Shown in pieces: positions 7,511 to 17,608 of a DNA stretch of 64,000 nucleotides; position 1 is the first letter of the stretch; each line of letters starts with the position of its first letter. The stretch is from G963665405 sp963665405 (GTDB taxonomy: Bacteria > Chloroflexota > Dehalococcoidia > Lucifugimonadales > G963665405). Both the position numbers and the translations under genes were made by a program. A model generated the notes under the pieces. It was not told the origin of the DNA. It did no database searches and saw only the letters and a list, made by a program, of their open reading frames with translations. The stretch covers positions 992,001-1,056,000 of the forward strand of contig CAXXUH010000004.1 in NCBI GenBank assembly GCA_963665405.2, written 5' to 3'.

Positions 7511-8698
7511 GTGGAAAACTCTAGAACGGTAGCCATTCTCGGCGCGGCCAGAACTCCTATCGGCAGGCTCGTAGGCTCGCTGTCAGGAGTCGAGGCTACC
7601 GCTCTCGGCGCCACCGCCATCGGCGGAGCCCTTGAACGGTCGGGAGCTGACCCCGCCGACGTCGACTACGCCATCATGGGCAACGTACTCGGCGCGGGTC
7701 TGGGACAGGCGCCCGCGCGCCAGGCCGCTGTGGGGGGAGGACTCCCCTACACGTGTCCGGCGCTGACGGTCAACAAGGTGTGTGCGTCGGGCCTGATGGC
7801 GACGGTCCTGGCGGCCCAGATGATCCAGACCGGTGATGCCAGCGTCGCGGTCGCAGGCGGTATGGAGAGCATGAGCCGAGCCCCGCATATCCTCAAGGGG
7901 GGCCGCTCTCCGAAGAAGCTCGGCAATCTCGAGCTGACCGACACTATGATCGACGATGGGCTGTGGTGCTGCTTCAACGACCGTCCGATGGGCGACCTGG
8001 CCGAGGGGACCGCCACTGCCTTCGAGGTCAACAGGGAGGAGCAGGACCGGTTCGCCGTTGCGAGCCATCACAAGGCGATCCTGGCCGCTGAGACTGGGGC
8101 CTTCAGCAGCGAGATCGTCCCGGTGACGGTGAACGGGCGCAAGGGGCCGACGACGGTCGACGTCGACGAGGGGCCTCGATCCGACGCGTCTTTGGAGTCG
8201 CTGTCGAAGCTGAGACCGGCGTTCTCTCCGGCGAACTCGGTCACGCCGGGCAACTCGTCCCAGATCTCCGACGGCGCCGCGGCCGTGGTCGTCAGCAGCC
8301 CGGAAAGAGCCGCCGAGCTTGGCCTGGAGCCGATCGCCATGATCGACGACTACGTGTTCGTCGCCGACGACCCCGCCCGTCTCTTCGAGACGCCGGCGAT
8401 GGCCGTCGACCGGCTCCTCAAGAAGGGCGGGCTGACACTCGCGGACATCGACATCCTGGAGGTGAACGAGGCCTTCGCCGCCCAGGTGCTGGCGAACGGC
8501 AGGGCGTTGGACTGGGACCCCGACAAGATCAACGTCAACGGAGGCGGCGTCGCTCTAGGCCATCCCATAGGCGCCAGCGGCGCGCGCATCCTGGTAACCC
8601 TGATCCATGCGATGAAGCAGCGTGGACTGGGGACCGGCGTGGCGGCCCTCTGCCACGGTGGCGGGGGCGGCATCGCGATGCGGGTAAGTCTCGTCTAG
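7511..8698 (+). CDS. Acetyl-CoA acetyltransferase (thiolase)
   Basis: A 395-residue degradative/biosynthetic thiolase. The N-terminal block RTVAILGAARTPIGRLVG is typical. The nucleophile Cys is in VNKVCASGLMA, the His in ALGHPIGASGARI and the second catalytic Cys in ALCHGGGGGIAM. It cleaves 3-ketoacyl-CoA or condenses acetyl-CoA. The GTG start is chosen because the conserved fold begins at once and GGAGGG lies 4 nt before it; ATG codons at 7472 and 7487 in the same frame would add 8-13 residues. It lies in an acyl-CoA gene row with an acyl-CoA dehydrogenase before and a CoA ligase after. Confidence 0.92.
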   Translation: MENSRTVAILGAARTPIGRLVGSLSGVEATALGATAIGGALERSGADPADVDYAIMGNVLGAGLGQAPARQAAVGGGLPYTCPALTVNKVCASGLMATVLAAQMIQTGDASVAVAGGMESMSRAPHILKGGRSPKKLGNLELTDTMIDDGLWCCFNDRPMGDLAEGTATAFEVNREEQDRFAVASHHKAILAAETGAFSSEIVPVTVNGRKGPTTVDVDEGPRSDASLESLSKLRPAFSPANSVTPGNSSQISDGAAAVVVSSPERAAELGLEPIAMIDDYVFVADDPARLFETPAMAVDRLLKKGGLTLADIDILEVNEAFAAQVLANGRALDWDPDKINVNGGGVALGHPIGASGARILVTLIHAMKQRGLGTGVAALCHGGGGGIAMRVSLV

Positions 8699-8719
8699 CG
8701 GGGCGATGAAGTATGGGGT

Positions 8720-8771
8720 GTGCAGAGGGGCGAAGCCCCCTTTGCCGGGAGTCTGAGGGTTTCCCTCAGAT
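8720..8771 (+). repeat. Mosaic intergenic repeat, copy R3 (GC-palindrome variant)
   Basis: Same frame as R1/R2 (GTGCAG ... TTGCCGGGAGTCTGAGGG TTT CCCTCAGA), but the first palindrome is replaced by AGGGGCGAAGCCCCCTTT. The exchange of the first module while both flanks stay constant is the basis for calling the family mosaic. It lies 21 nt after the thiolase stop codon. Confidence 0.83.
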
Positions 8772-8876
8772 ATCAATTGCCCGACCCCCTTCCTGGCCAG
8801 GAAGGGGGCCAGGGGGATGGTCGAAAGGGTGGGTTGCAAAACCCGCCAGTCCCATTTTGAAGCACCGAGGGGACGC

Positions 8877-10535
8877 ATGAGCGACATTTCTTATACTCAC
8901 GGTCCTTCCAGCTCCCCCCTGATAGGAAGCACCATCGGGGCGTACCTCGACCGGGTCACCGCAGAACATGGGTCCGCGGAGGCGGTGGTCTCGCTCAAGC
9001 AGGGGGTCCGCTACACCTACACGGAGCTTCATGAGGAGGTGGAGCGGGTGGCCCGCGCGCTCCTCGCTCATGGAGTTGAGAAGGGCGACAGGGTCGGCAT
9101 CTGGAGCTCGAACAACGTCGAGTGGGTGCTGGTCCAGTACGCCACCGTGAAGATCGGCGCGATCCTGGTCAACATCAACCCAGCCTACCGGACACACGAG
9201 CTGAAGTACGTCCTGGACCAGTCCGGCGTGTCGCTGCTCATCGCCGCACCGGGCTTCAGGAAGACCGACTACACGGCGATGATCGAGGAGGTCCGGCCCG
9301 AGCTCCCGGAGCTGGGAGAGGTCGTGATCCTCGGCCCGGACGCGCCCGCCGGGATGGTCCCCTGGAGCCGGCTCCTCGACGGTGCGGAGGGCGGCGTCGA
9401 CGAACTCAGAAAGCGGGAGTCGACCCTCGAGTTCGACGACCCGATCAACGTCCAGTACACCTCCGGCACGACGGGGTTCCCGAAGGGGGCCACCCTCTCG
9501 CACCACAACATCCTCAACAACGGCTATTACATCGGCGAACGGATGCGGCTGACCTCCGAGGACCGCGTCTGCCTCCCGGTCCCTTTTTACCACTGCTTCG
9601 GCATGGTGGGGGGCAGCCTGGCGTTCATGACCCACGGGGCGACGGTCGTCATCCCCGGGGAGGCGTTCGATGCGGAGACGTGCCTCCGGACCGTCCAGGA
9701 AGAGGCTTGCACCACGCTGTACGGCGTGCCGACCATGTTCATCGCGATGCTGGACCATCCTGAGTTCGATGCTTACCGGCTCGACAGCCTGAGAACGGGC
9801 ATCATGGCGGGGGCGCCCTGTCCCGTCGAGGTGATGCGCAGGGTCATCGACCGGATGCACATGCCCGAGGTCACGATCGCCTACGGCATGACCGAGACGT
9901 CGCCGGTCTCCTTCCAGAGCGAGGTCGACGACGACATCGACGTCAGGGTCTCGACGGTCGGGTCGGTACATCCCCACGTCGAGGCCAAGATCATCGACCC
10001 GGAAACACGCCGGGTGGTCCGCAGGGGCACCGCCGGCGAGCTGTGCACCAGAGGATACCTGGTGATGCTCGGTTACTGGAACAACGAAGAGGCGACCAGG
10101 GAAGCGGTCGACGACGCAGGGTGGATGCACACCGGCGACCTCGCGGCGATGCGGGACGACGGCTACGTCAATATCGTCGGCCGGATCAAGGACATGATCA
10201 TCCGGGGCGGAGAGAACGTCTATCCGCGGGAGATCGAGGAGTTCCTGTATACACATCCCGGCATCACGGAGGTCCAGGTCGTCGGCGTCCCCGACGTCAA
10301 GTACGGCGAGGCCGTGTGCGCGTGGGTTCAGCTCAAGGATGGGTCCGATTCGACCGAAGATGAGATCCGGGAGTACTGCCGGGGGAAGATCGCGACATTC
10401 AAGATTCCGCAATATGTGAAGATCACGAACGACTTCCCGATGACGGTGACCGGAAAGGTGCAGAAGTTCAAGATGCGGGAGGTGTCCATCGCCGAGCTCC
10501 ACCTGGAGCAGGCGGCCGGGACCCGGACGGCGTGA
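8877..10535 (+). CDS. Long/medium-chain fatty-acid--CoA ligase (AMP-binding)
   Basis: A 552-residue acyl-CoA synthetase of the ANL superfamily, activating a carboxylic acid through an acyl-adenylate. The motifs run in order: P-loop-like YTSGTTGFPKGATLSH, the A5 motif YGMTETSPVSF, the hinge and A8 region GRIKDMIIRGGENVYPREIE, and the C-terminal lysine region VTGKVQKFKMRE. The ATG at 8877 has GAGGGG in front; an earlier in-frame GTG at 8817 lacks support. It would supply substrates to the thiolase/dehydrogenase set upstream. Chain-length preference is not readable from the sequence. Confidence 0.93.
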   Translation: MSDISYTHGPSSSPLIGSTIGAYLDRVTAEHGSAEAVVSLKQGVRYTYTELHEEVERVARALLAHGVEKGDRVGIWSSNNVEWVLVQYATVKIGAILVNINPAYRTHELKYVLDQSGVSLLIAAPGFRKTDYTAMIEEVRPELPELGEVVILGPDAPAGMVPWSRLLDGAEGGVDELRKRESTLEFDDPINVQYTSGTTGFPKGATLSHHNILNNGYYIGERMRLTSEDRVCLPVPFYHCFGMVGGSLAFMTHGATVVIPGEAFDAETCLRTVQEEACTTLYGVPTMFIAMLDHPEFDAYRLDSLRTGIMAGAPCPVEVMRRVIDRMHMPEVTIAYGMTETSPVSFQSEVDDDIDVRVSTVGSVHPHVEAKIIDPETRRVVRRGTAGELCTRGYLVMLGYWNNEEATREAVDDAGWMHTGDLAAMRDDGYVNIVGRIKDMIIRGGENVYPREIEEFLYTHPGITEVQVVGVPDVKYGEAVCAWVQLKDGSDSTEDEIREYCRGKIATFKIPQYVKITNDFPMTVTGKVQKFKMREVSIAELHLEQAAGTRTA

Positions 10536-10675
10536 CGCCGTGTCCATCCACCGGCCATCCCGCGGAAACCTCGCCGGAACTCGCCTGGAGCGGCCCGAGC
10601 CGCCGGTGATATTCTATGTGCGATCGGATAGTCCATCGCCCATAGCCGAAGGTCGACTCCTCTACGCGAGAGTCC

Positions 10676-11587
10676 ATGAGCAAACCCGTCGAGTCAGCGG
10701 CGACTGAAGGGGTCCAGGAGCGTCCCCTGCCATCGCCCGCGTTCGCCCACCCCAGCGAGCAGGAGTTTGCTCAGATCCTCGACTTCTACGGACTCCGCTG
10801 GGAGTACGAACCGCGCTCCTTCCCTCTGATCTGGGATGGCGACAAGGTCGTCGAGATGCTCACTCCCGACTTCTTCCTGCCCGACCTGGACCTGTACGTC
10901 GAGCTGACCACGATGAAGCAGAGCCTGGTCACCGCGAAGAACCGCAAGATACGGCATATGCGGGAGGTCCATCCCGAGGTCAACATCAAGCTCCTGTATC
11001 GCCGGGACTACCATCGCCTGCTGGCCAAGTACGGGTTCGGGCCTCTGGCGCAGGCTGAGGTCCGCGGGATCGACAGGGTTCTGCTGACGACGCAGCAGAT
11101 AAGGCAGAGGGTGAAGCAGCTCGGTCGACAGATCTCCAAAGACTACAAAGGCAGCCAGCCGATACTCCTCGGCGTTCAGCGTGGAATGATCTGCTTCATG
11201 GCCGACCTGATGCGAGAGGTCTCCCTTCCCATCGGGATGGAGTTCATGACCGTCTCCCACTACGCCGGCGAGAACGGCTCTGGGGTCAGGATCACAAGGG
11301 ACGTGGACATGGACCTTGCCGGGCAGGACGTCATTCTGGTCGAGGACATCGTCGACACCGGGATGACGCTGAACTACCTGATGCGGCACCTGTGGTCCAA
11401 GGAGCCTGCCACGGTGGAGGTCTGCACTCTGCTGGACAAGAGGGCGCGGAGGCTGGCCGAGGTGCCGATGCGCTACGTCGGGTTCGAGGTTCCCGACGAG
11501 TTCCTGGTGGGGTATGGGCTCGACTACCTGGAGAGGTACCGGAACCTGCCGTTCATCGGGGTGCTGAAGCCCGAGCCACCCAAGTAA
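10676..11587 (+). CDS. Fusion: PD-(D/E)XK-nuclease-like domain + hypoxanthine phosphoribosyltransferase
   Basis: A 303-residue two-domain protein. Residues about 125-303 form a purine phosphoribosyltransferase: PRPP loop VILVEDIVDTGMT at 219-231 and the HPRT-like end VGYGLDYLERYRNLPFIG. It would convert hypoxanthine/guanine plus PRPP to IMP/GMP. Residues about 25-120 resemble the endonuclease fold of the DUF559/VSR kind: Glu30, then TPDFFLPDLDLYVELTTMK, where Asp65 and Glu76 match the acidic residues of PD-(D/E)XK but the usual Lys after E-x is Thr78 (Lys81 is nearby). Ordinary HPRT is about 180 residues, so the N-terminal 120 residues are an addition. Whether the domain cuts nucleic acid is unknown. 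Confidence 0.83.
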   Translation: MSKPVESAATEGVQERPLPSPAFAHPSEQEFAQILDFYGLRWEYEPRSFPLIWDGDKVVEMLTPDFFLPDLDLYVELTTMKQSLVTAKNRKIRHMREVHPEVNIKLLYRRDYHRLLAKYGFGPLAQAEVRGIDRVLLTTQQIRQRVKQLGRQISKDYKGSQPILLGVQRGMICFMADLMREVSLPIGMEFMTVSHYAGENGSGVRITRDVDMDLAGQDVILVEDIVDTGMTLNYLMRHLWSKEPATVEVCTLLDKRARRLAEVPMRYVGFEVPDEFLVGYGLDYLERYRNLPFIGVLKPEPPK

Positions 11588-11795
11588 CGGGGCAAAGAAA
11601 CACCCCAAGGAACTCTGCCTATCCGCTCTCCGCTCCCGGGCTCCCGCCGGCGAACCGGCCTCTTCCCTGTCGCCTAGAGCGTGCGACTCGGCCCCTTGGG
11701 GTACCTTAAACCATATCACTTTGAGATCGGGTTGTCAAGGATTTTGCCCCGAATCTCTCGAATTCGTCCGGGCCTCGTCCCACCCGCCCGCCCGA

Positions 11796-11848
11796 GGGGT
11801 GTTGAGGGACACCCCCAAAGCCCCGCGAAGGGGGCTCAGCCCCCTTCG
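11796..11848 (-). repeat. Mosaic intergenic repeat, copy R4 (diverged variant)
   Basis: Two hairpins: CGAAGGGGGC-TCA-GCCCCCTTCG (11826-11848, 10 bp perfect) and GGGGTGT-TGAGGG-ACACCCC (11796-11815). Read on the minus strand it keeps the order palindrome, GCGGGGCTTTGGGGG linker, TGTCCCTCA, and resembles copies R11 and R12. It sits in the 428-nt space between the converging HPRT fusion and mrp genes, where I see no coding sequence. It may serve as a two-way terminator. Confidence 0.6.
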
Positions 11849-11904
11849 AAACCCCCGTGGCTTGAATCGGAAGTCAGGACTGCTTGGAAAGATCGGGTTG
11901 CCAG

Positions 11905-11940
11905 TGTCATTCTGGGCGAAGCGAACAATCTGGGGAGGTG
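11905..11940 (+). repeat. CATTCTGAGCGAAG-type intergenic element
   Basis: Contains TGTCATTCTGGGCGAAG and AACAATCTGGGGAGG, matching 36955-36990 (opposite strand) and, more loosely, 42571-42600. Each copy of this type found near a mosaic repeat is separate from it. Confidence 0.6.
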
Positions 11941-12015
11941 GGGCCGGAGTTTCCCTAACGATCGGAGAAGCGGCCGGCCCAAATCCTTCGACCCCCCGTT
12001 GGCGGGTTCAGGAGC

Positions 12016-12852
12016 TCAGGCGGGGTCGCCGACAGCTCGTTCCAGGGCCGCCTTCACGCCATCGGCGACGTGGGTGTACTCCTTGAGTACCTTCTTGCTG
12101 AGGAGGATGGTGGGCTTCGACGTGTCGCGGTAGTCGGTCCTGAGTGCGAGGCGTCCCAGGAACGGCAGATCCATCTCGCGGGCCAGCTCCTCGCCGGCTC
12201 CGGAGCCGAAGACGTCGCCGGAGAAGTTCTCGACTATCCCCAGAACGTCGACGTGGAGGGTGCGCATCATGTTGATGGAACGCATCGCGTCGATCTTGGC
12301 GAGCTCCTGCGGAGTGGTGACCACAACGAAGCCGTCCAGGTCCAGCGACTGCATCACGGTCAGGGGGGCGTCGGAGGTTCCCGGGGGAAGATCGAGGAAC
12401 AGGTACTCCAGCTCGCCCCAGTCGGTCGCCTGGAGGAGCTGATTGATGGCGTTGTGGACCATCGGACCTCGCCAGATGATGGCCTCTTCCTCTTTCTTCT
12501 GGAAGAAGCCCATCGACATGACCTTTACGCCGAACCGCTCCGGCGGGAGCATCTTCTTCTCCTCGCTGGCCAGCGGCGCCTCGGCGATCTTCATCGCCCG
12601 CACGACGTTCGGACAGTCGATGTCCACGTCGAGGAGGCCGACCCGGGTCCCGTCCTGAGCGAACGTGGCCGCGAGGTTCACTGCAACCGTGGTCTTGCCG
12701 ACGCCGCCCTTGCCGCTGTAGACGCCTACCTTGTACTTGATCTTCGACAGCGACTCTGCGAGCGCGCGCTTCTGCTCGAAGCTGCGCTTCATCGCCTCGA
12801 TCTTGGCGCGCCCCTGGGCGGCCTGTTGGGGATTAACCTGTGGTTGAGTCAT
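12016..12852 (-). CDS. mrp: Mrp/ApbC-family Fe-S cluster carrier ATPase
   Basis: A 278-residue P-loop NTPase of the Mrp/Nbp35/MinD-like group, which receives and hands on iron-sulfur clusters. The deviant Walker A is GVYSGKGGVGKTT near residue 47, with switch/Walker B regions LLDVDIDCPN and FLDLPPGTSD. The usual C-terminal C-x-x-C of cluster-binding relatives is not seen: the corresponding stretch reads VENFSGDVFGSGAGEELARE, so cysteines are missing. Cluster transfer by this copy is therefore less certain and it may be a MinD-like or regulatory relative. It lies 58 nt after the SufT-type gene on the same strand, supporting a role in Fe-S assembly. Confidence 0.85.
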   Translation of the reverse strand: MTQPQVNPQQAAQGRAKIEAMKRSFEQKRALAESLSKIKYKVGVYSGKGGVGKTTVAVNLAATFAQDGTRVGLLDVDIDCPNVVRAMKIAEAPLASEEKKMLPPERFGVKVMSMGFFQKKEEEAIIWRGPMVHNAINQLLQATDWGELEYLFLDLPPGTSDAPLTVMQSLDLDGFVVVTTPQELAKIDAMRSINMMRTLHVDVLGIVENFSGDVFGSGAGEELAREMDLPFLGRLALRTDYRDTSKPTILLSKKVLKEYTHVADGVKAALERAVGDPA

Positions 12853-12910
12853 TCGGCGGGCTCAGTGCCGGCGGGGGCATCGCAAGGTCTCGCCGGCCGG
12901 CGGAGAGGGA

Positions 12911-13225
12911 TTAGTCGAGGCCAAGAAGCTTCTTGCCGTCCTCGGTGATCATGTCGGGCGTCCAGGGAGGATCGTACACCATCTCGACGTTGACGTCCTC
13001 GACGTTCTCGATCTCGGCGAGGCGCCACTCGGCCTGCTGGGCAATGTAGGGTCCCATGCCGCACCCCGCGAAGGTGAGCGTCATCCTCACGGAGACGTCT
13101 CCCTCGTCGACCTCGACGCCGTAGACGAGGCCCAAGTCCACCACGTTTACCGGTATCTCCGGGTCGTAGACCTCTTTGAGGGCTTCCAGGACTTCCTCTT
13201 TGGTGATTGTCGCGGTTTCGGCCAT
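12911..13225 (-). CDS. SufT/MIP18-family Fe-S assembly factor (DUF59)
   Basis: A 104-residue single-domain DUF59 protein. Conserved stretches are ALKEVYDPEIPVNVVDLGLVYGV and the cysteine motif LTFAGCGMGPYIAQQ. The C-terminal MVYDPPWTPDMIT is characteristic. Family members help mature Fe-S proteins and are often fused to or next to Mrp; here the mrp gene follows on the same strand. The ATG has GGAG 6 nt upstream, and a consensus promoter precedes the gene. The cysteine expected to take part in cluster transfer is present. Confidence 0.92.
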   Translation of the reverse strand: MAETATITKEEVLEALKEVYDPEIPVNVVDLGLVYGVEVDEGDVSVRMTLTFAGCGMGPYIAQQAEWRLAEIENVEDVNVEMVYDPPWTPDMITEDGKKLLGLD

Positions 13226-13270
13226 CTAGCGCTCCTGTTCTCGATTCCGGACGGCTTCAGATGCACTTCC

Positions 13271-13299
13271 ATTCTAGCGGCGGGTGCCGAGGGTGTCAA
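13271..13299 (-). promoter_or_regulatory. Sigma-70 promoter of the sufT-mrp operon
   Basis: On the minus strand TTGACA (13299-13294), a 17-nt spacer and TAGAAT (13276-13271) form a near-perfect promoter about 46 nt upstream of the SufT-type start codon. Confidence 0.8.
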
Positions 13300-13389
13300 T
13301 TTAGAAGTTTAGTTGCAAACATTGCGTTTTTGCCCGTGTCGGCGAGCGGCGAACATCCGTCTCGATGCGGGCTGAAAACCCGGGCAAAC

Positions 13390-13417
13390 TTGACATAGGC
13401 CGTTCTGTGGTTAGAAT
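13390..13417 (+). promoter_or_regulatory. Sigma-70 promoter of the nucleotidyltransferase gene, with leader hairpin
   Basis: TTGACA (13390-13395), a 16-nt spacer and TAGAAT (13412-13417). The roughly 50-nt leader holds the hairpin CGGGCG-TTTT-CGCCCG (13430-13445), followed by the ribosome site GAGGAGGAG before the ATG. Confidence 0.8.
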
Positions 13418-13473
13418 CGAGCGGGGCCACGGGCGTTTTCGCCCGACCCGCCGGTCATAAATGAGGAGGAGCA

Positions 13474-14190
13474 ATGCTGAGTGTGATACTAGCGGCTGGA
13501 TGCGGTTCGCGTCTCTCCAGCCACAATGGACAGGTTCCCAAACTGCTGCTGCCCGTCGCGGGGCAAGCAATAATCGACCATACCTTGGAGGCGTTCAGCC
13601 GGGTGGGTGTAACGGAGGTGGCCATCGTCGTCGGCCATGAGGCACACACTCTGAAGGAGTGGGTCGGAGACGGTTCCCGGCATGGGATGCGGATTCAGTA
13701 CGTCTTCAATCCCGATTACCGGATGGGAAACGCGCTCTCAGTCTACGCCGCCAGGTTCTTCACCGGTAACGAGCCGTTTATCCTCTCGATGGCCGATCAC
13801 ATGGTCTCGACCGACCTCCTGGAGTCCATGTTGGAGGACCGCTTGTCCACCAACATCCTGGCCGTCGACTTTGCCCCCTCACCTCGCGACGTGGACGAGG
13901 GCACCAGAGTTCTGGTCGGCGAGGACGGCATGGTCAGCCACATCGGCAAGGGCCTGACACCCTGGGACGGCATCGACGCCGGCGTATTTCGGCTGACTCC
14001 GGCGATCTTCGAGGCGATCGACGTCATGCACACCACGGAGACCGAATACCAGCTTAGCCAGGCCGTAAGGCAGATGATCGATCTCGGGAATCCGCTTGAG
14101 GCTCGTGACGTGTCGGAGTGCTACTGGCAGGACATCGATACGTTGGAAGACCTGAATATCGCACGAAGGGTTCTGACGGAATCGGCATAG
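13474..14190 (+). CDS. Sugar/inositol-phosphate nucleotidyltransferase (IPCT-like)
   Basis: A 238-residue nucleotidyltransferase with the signature VILAAGCGSRL at the N-terminus, a PKLLLPVAGQ substrate loop, and the metal/acceptor region FILSMADHM. The ending YWQDIDTLEDLNIARRVL is typical of the cytidylyltransferase half of bifunctional IPCT-DIPPS enzymes, which make CDP-inositol from inositol-1-phosphate. The next gene encodes the other half (CDP-alcohol phosphotransferase) and overlaps this one by about 70 nt in another frame. Together they would make di-inositol-phosphate-type solutes or a phospholipid head group. No inositol-phosphate synthase lies in the window, so the alcohol is not proven; choline- or glycerol-type substrates remain possible. 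Confidence 0.82.
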   Translation: MLSVILAAGCGSRLSSHNGQVPKLLLPVAGQAIIDHTLEAFSRVGVTEVAIVVGHEAHTLKEWVGDGSRHGMRIQYVFNPDYRMGNALSVYAARFFTGNEPFILSMADHMVSTDLLESMLEDRLSTNILAVDFAPSPRDVDEGTRVLVGEDGMVSHIGKGLTPWDGIDAGVFRLTPAIFEAIDVMHTTETEYQLSQAVRQMIDLGNPLEARDVSECYWQDIDTLEDLNIARRVLTESA

Positions 14191-14863
14191 AGGGCCTGCC
14201 GCAGGAAGGCCTCGTCTCACGGCATCTTAACAGGCGGCTATCCCGGCCAATGTCGAGGTTGCTGGCGAAGACGCCGGCGACTCCCAATCAGGTTTCCCTG
14301 GTGAGCTTCGCGATTGCCCTGGGCTCCCTCGGTCTCTTCCTGAGCGGCCACAATATATGGGCCGGGGTCGCGGCGCAGGCATCGTCCATCGTTGACGGGG
14401 CCGACGGCGATCTGGCGCGGCTTAAGAACATGTCCACACCCTTCGGCGGCTTCTTCGACGCCGTACTGGACCGCTATGCCGACGTCGCGATCCTGGCGGG
14501 TCTGGCCTACTGGTCCATCGAATCCGAGGAGTGGGTCTCTCCGACGCTCGTCGTGGCAGTCGGTCTGCTCGCGATCGTGGGCGCCCTTCTCGTGAGCTAC
14601 ACTCGGGCCCGCGTCGAGGCCTCGATGGGGATCTCATCGGGGATCTCATTCCCCGGACTCGCCGGAGCCCTGGCCACGAGAGATGCGCGGCTGCTGGCCG
14701 TCATGATCGGAGCCGTAGCCGGACAGGCATTTGCCACTCTGGCGCTACTGGCGCTACTGACTCATGCGCTCGTCGTGTGGCGGGTGGCGATCGTCCGAGG
14801 CGCTCCTGCTCCTGAGCCTAGCTTCAGCTCGGTGAAGGGGGCCGACGCGCACGAAGGCGACCT

Positions 14864-14867
<4 letters not shown>
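14118..14867 (+). CDS. CDP-alcohol phosphatidyltransferase family protein (DIPPS-like)
   Basis: An integral membrane CDP-alcohol phosphotransferase. The complete signature D-x2-D-G-x2-A-R-x8-G-x3-D-x3-D is present: Asp93, Asp96, Gly97, Ala100, Arg101, Gly110, Asp114, Asp118 when counted from the GTG at 14118. Several hydrophobic helices flank it. The stretch GLVSRHLNRRLSRPMSRLL before the first helix matches the linker of fused IPCT-DIPPS enzymes. Only this GTG lies in frame before that conserved linker, and it sits 73 nt inside the preceding gene; the next start, an ATG at about 14250, would lose the linker. Either unusual overlap or a frameshift of a fused gene explains this. Confidence 0.8.
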
Positions 14868-16849
<1,982 letters not shown>

Positions 16850-16885
16850 TGCGCCCTCTGCTGTAGCGGGCGCCTCTACACGTTA

Positions 16886-16891
16886 ATTCTA
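16886..16891 (-). promoter_or_regulatory. Candidate extended -10 promoter of uvrB
   Basis: On the minus strand TGCTAGAAT is an extended -10 (TGn plus TAGAAT), 37 nt before the GTG start. No good -35 lies at the right distance. Confidence 0.45.
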
Positions 16892-16950
16892 GCAGGAACT
16901 GCCAAATGGGATCAGTGTCGGCCTCCCCTCCCCTTCAAAAAAGAGGAGGG

Positions 16951-17002
16951 TGTCTGAGGGGCACCCTCAGACACCCGGCAAGGGGGCTTCGCCCCCCTGC
17001 AC
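16951..17002 (-). repeat. Mosaic intergenic repeat, copy R5 (GC-palindrome variant, terminator-like)
   Basis: On the minus strand: GTGCAG, palindrome GGGGGGCGAAGCCCCC, TTGCCGGGTGTC, hairpin TGAGGG-TGCC-CCTCA, then a tract with TTTTTT near 16936-16943. It is 24 nt downstream of ruvA and in the sense direction, so it would end the yebC-ruvC-ruvA transcript. Confidence 0.82.
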
Positions 17003-17025
17003 ACGCCTTCTTGGCCAGGATAGCG

Positions 17026-17601
17026 TTATCCGCCCGCCAGGTGCTCGAGCGCCAGCCGCACGCTCTCCTCGAGCGACACGCCGTCCCCCGGACCGACGGA
17101 CGCCACGGCCTCTCTCGCCTCCGACGTCGAGTATCCCAGGGCGACCAGCGCGGCCACGACGTCCGAGGCTGCGCCGTCTCCCGCGGAGACCGCGATCTCC
17201 CACCCGAGCTTGTCCTTCAGATCGATGAGGATGCGGGCGGCGGTCTTCTTGCCCACCCCTGGGATGCCTTCGAAGGGGCCGGCGTCGCCGACGGCCACCG
17301 CGCGGGACAGTGTGTCTGCGTTCAGACCCGACAGGACGCTGAGGGCGACTCTCGGTCCGACTCCGTTCACGCCAATCAACGCGTCGAACGACTGCCTGTC
17401 CTCGTTGGTGAGGAAGCCGTAGAGCGAGATGCCGTCGTCTCTCACGATCAGGGTAGTGTACAGGCGGATGGAGTCGCCCGGCCGTCCCGCGCGCTCCACG
17501 GCGGAGGACGGGATGCTCACCCTGACGGTGATACCGCCGATCGAGACGTTGACCCAGTCCGGTCCCACGGATTCGACGGTGCCAGCAACTGACGTGATCA
17601 T
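17026..17601 (-). CDS. ruvA: Holliday junction DNA helicase subunit RuvA
   Basis: A 191-residue RuvA. Domain I is the OB fold (MITSVAGTVESVGPDWVNV), domain II carries two helix-hairpin-helix motifs (LIGVNGVGPRVALSVLSG and FEGIPGVGKKTAARIL) and domain III is the small C-terminal helical domain that touches RuvB (ALGYSTSEAREAV). It tetramerises on Holliday junctions and loads RuvB. It starts 7 nt after ruvC on the same strand with TGAGG in front. No ruvB follows in this window, whereas ruvC-ruvA-ruvB is a common order. Confidence 0.96.
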   Translation of the reverse strand: MITSVAGTVESVGPDWVNVSIGGITVRVSIPSSAVERAGRPGDSIRLYTTLIVRDDGISLYGFLTNEDRQSFDALIGVNGVGPRVALSVLSGLNADTLSRAVAVGDAGPFEGIPGVGKKTAARILIDLKDKLGWEIAVSAGDGAASDVVAALVALGYSTSEAREAVASVGPGDGVSLEESVRLALEHLAGG

Positions 17602-17608
17602 ACGAACC

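Noticed and set aside
11708..11739. Minus-strand TTGACA with TATGGT after 17 nt, pointing into the 3-prime end of the HPRT fusion
   Set aside because: It could drive an antisense RNA, but the -10 is poor and no product is evident; too weak to list.
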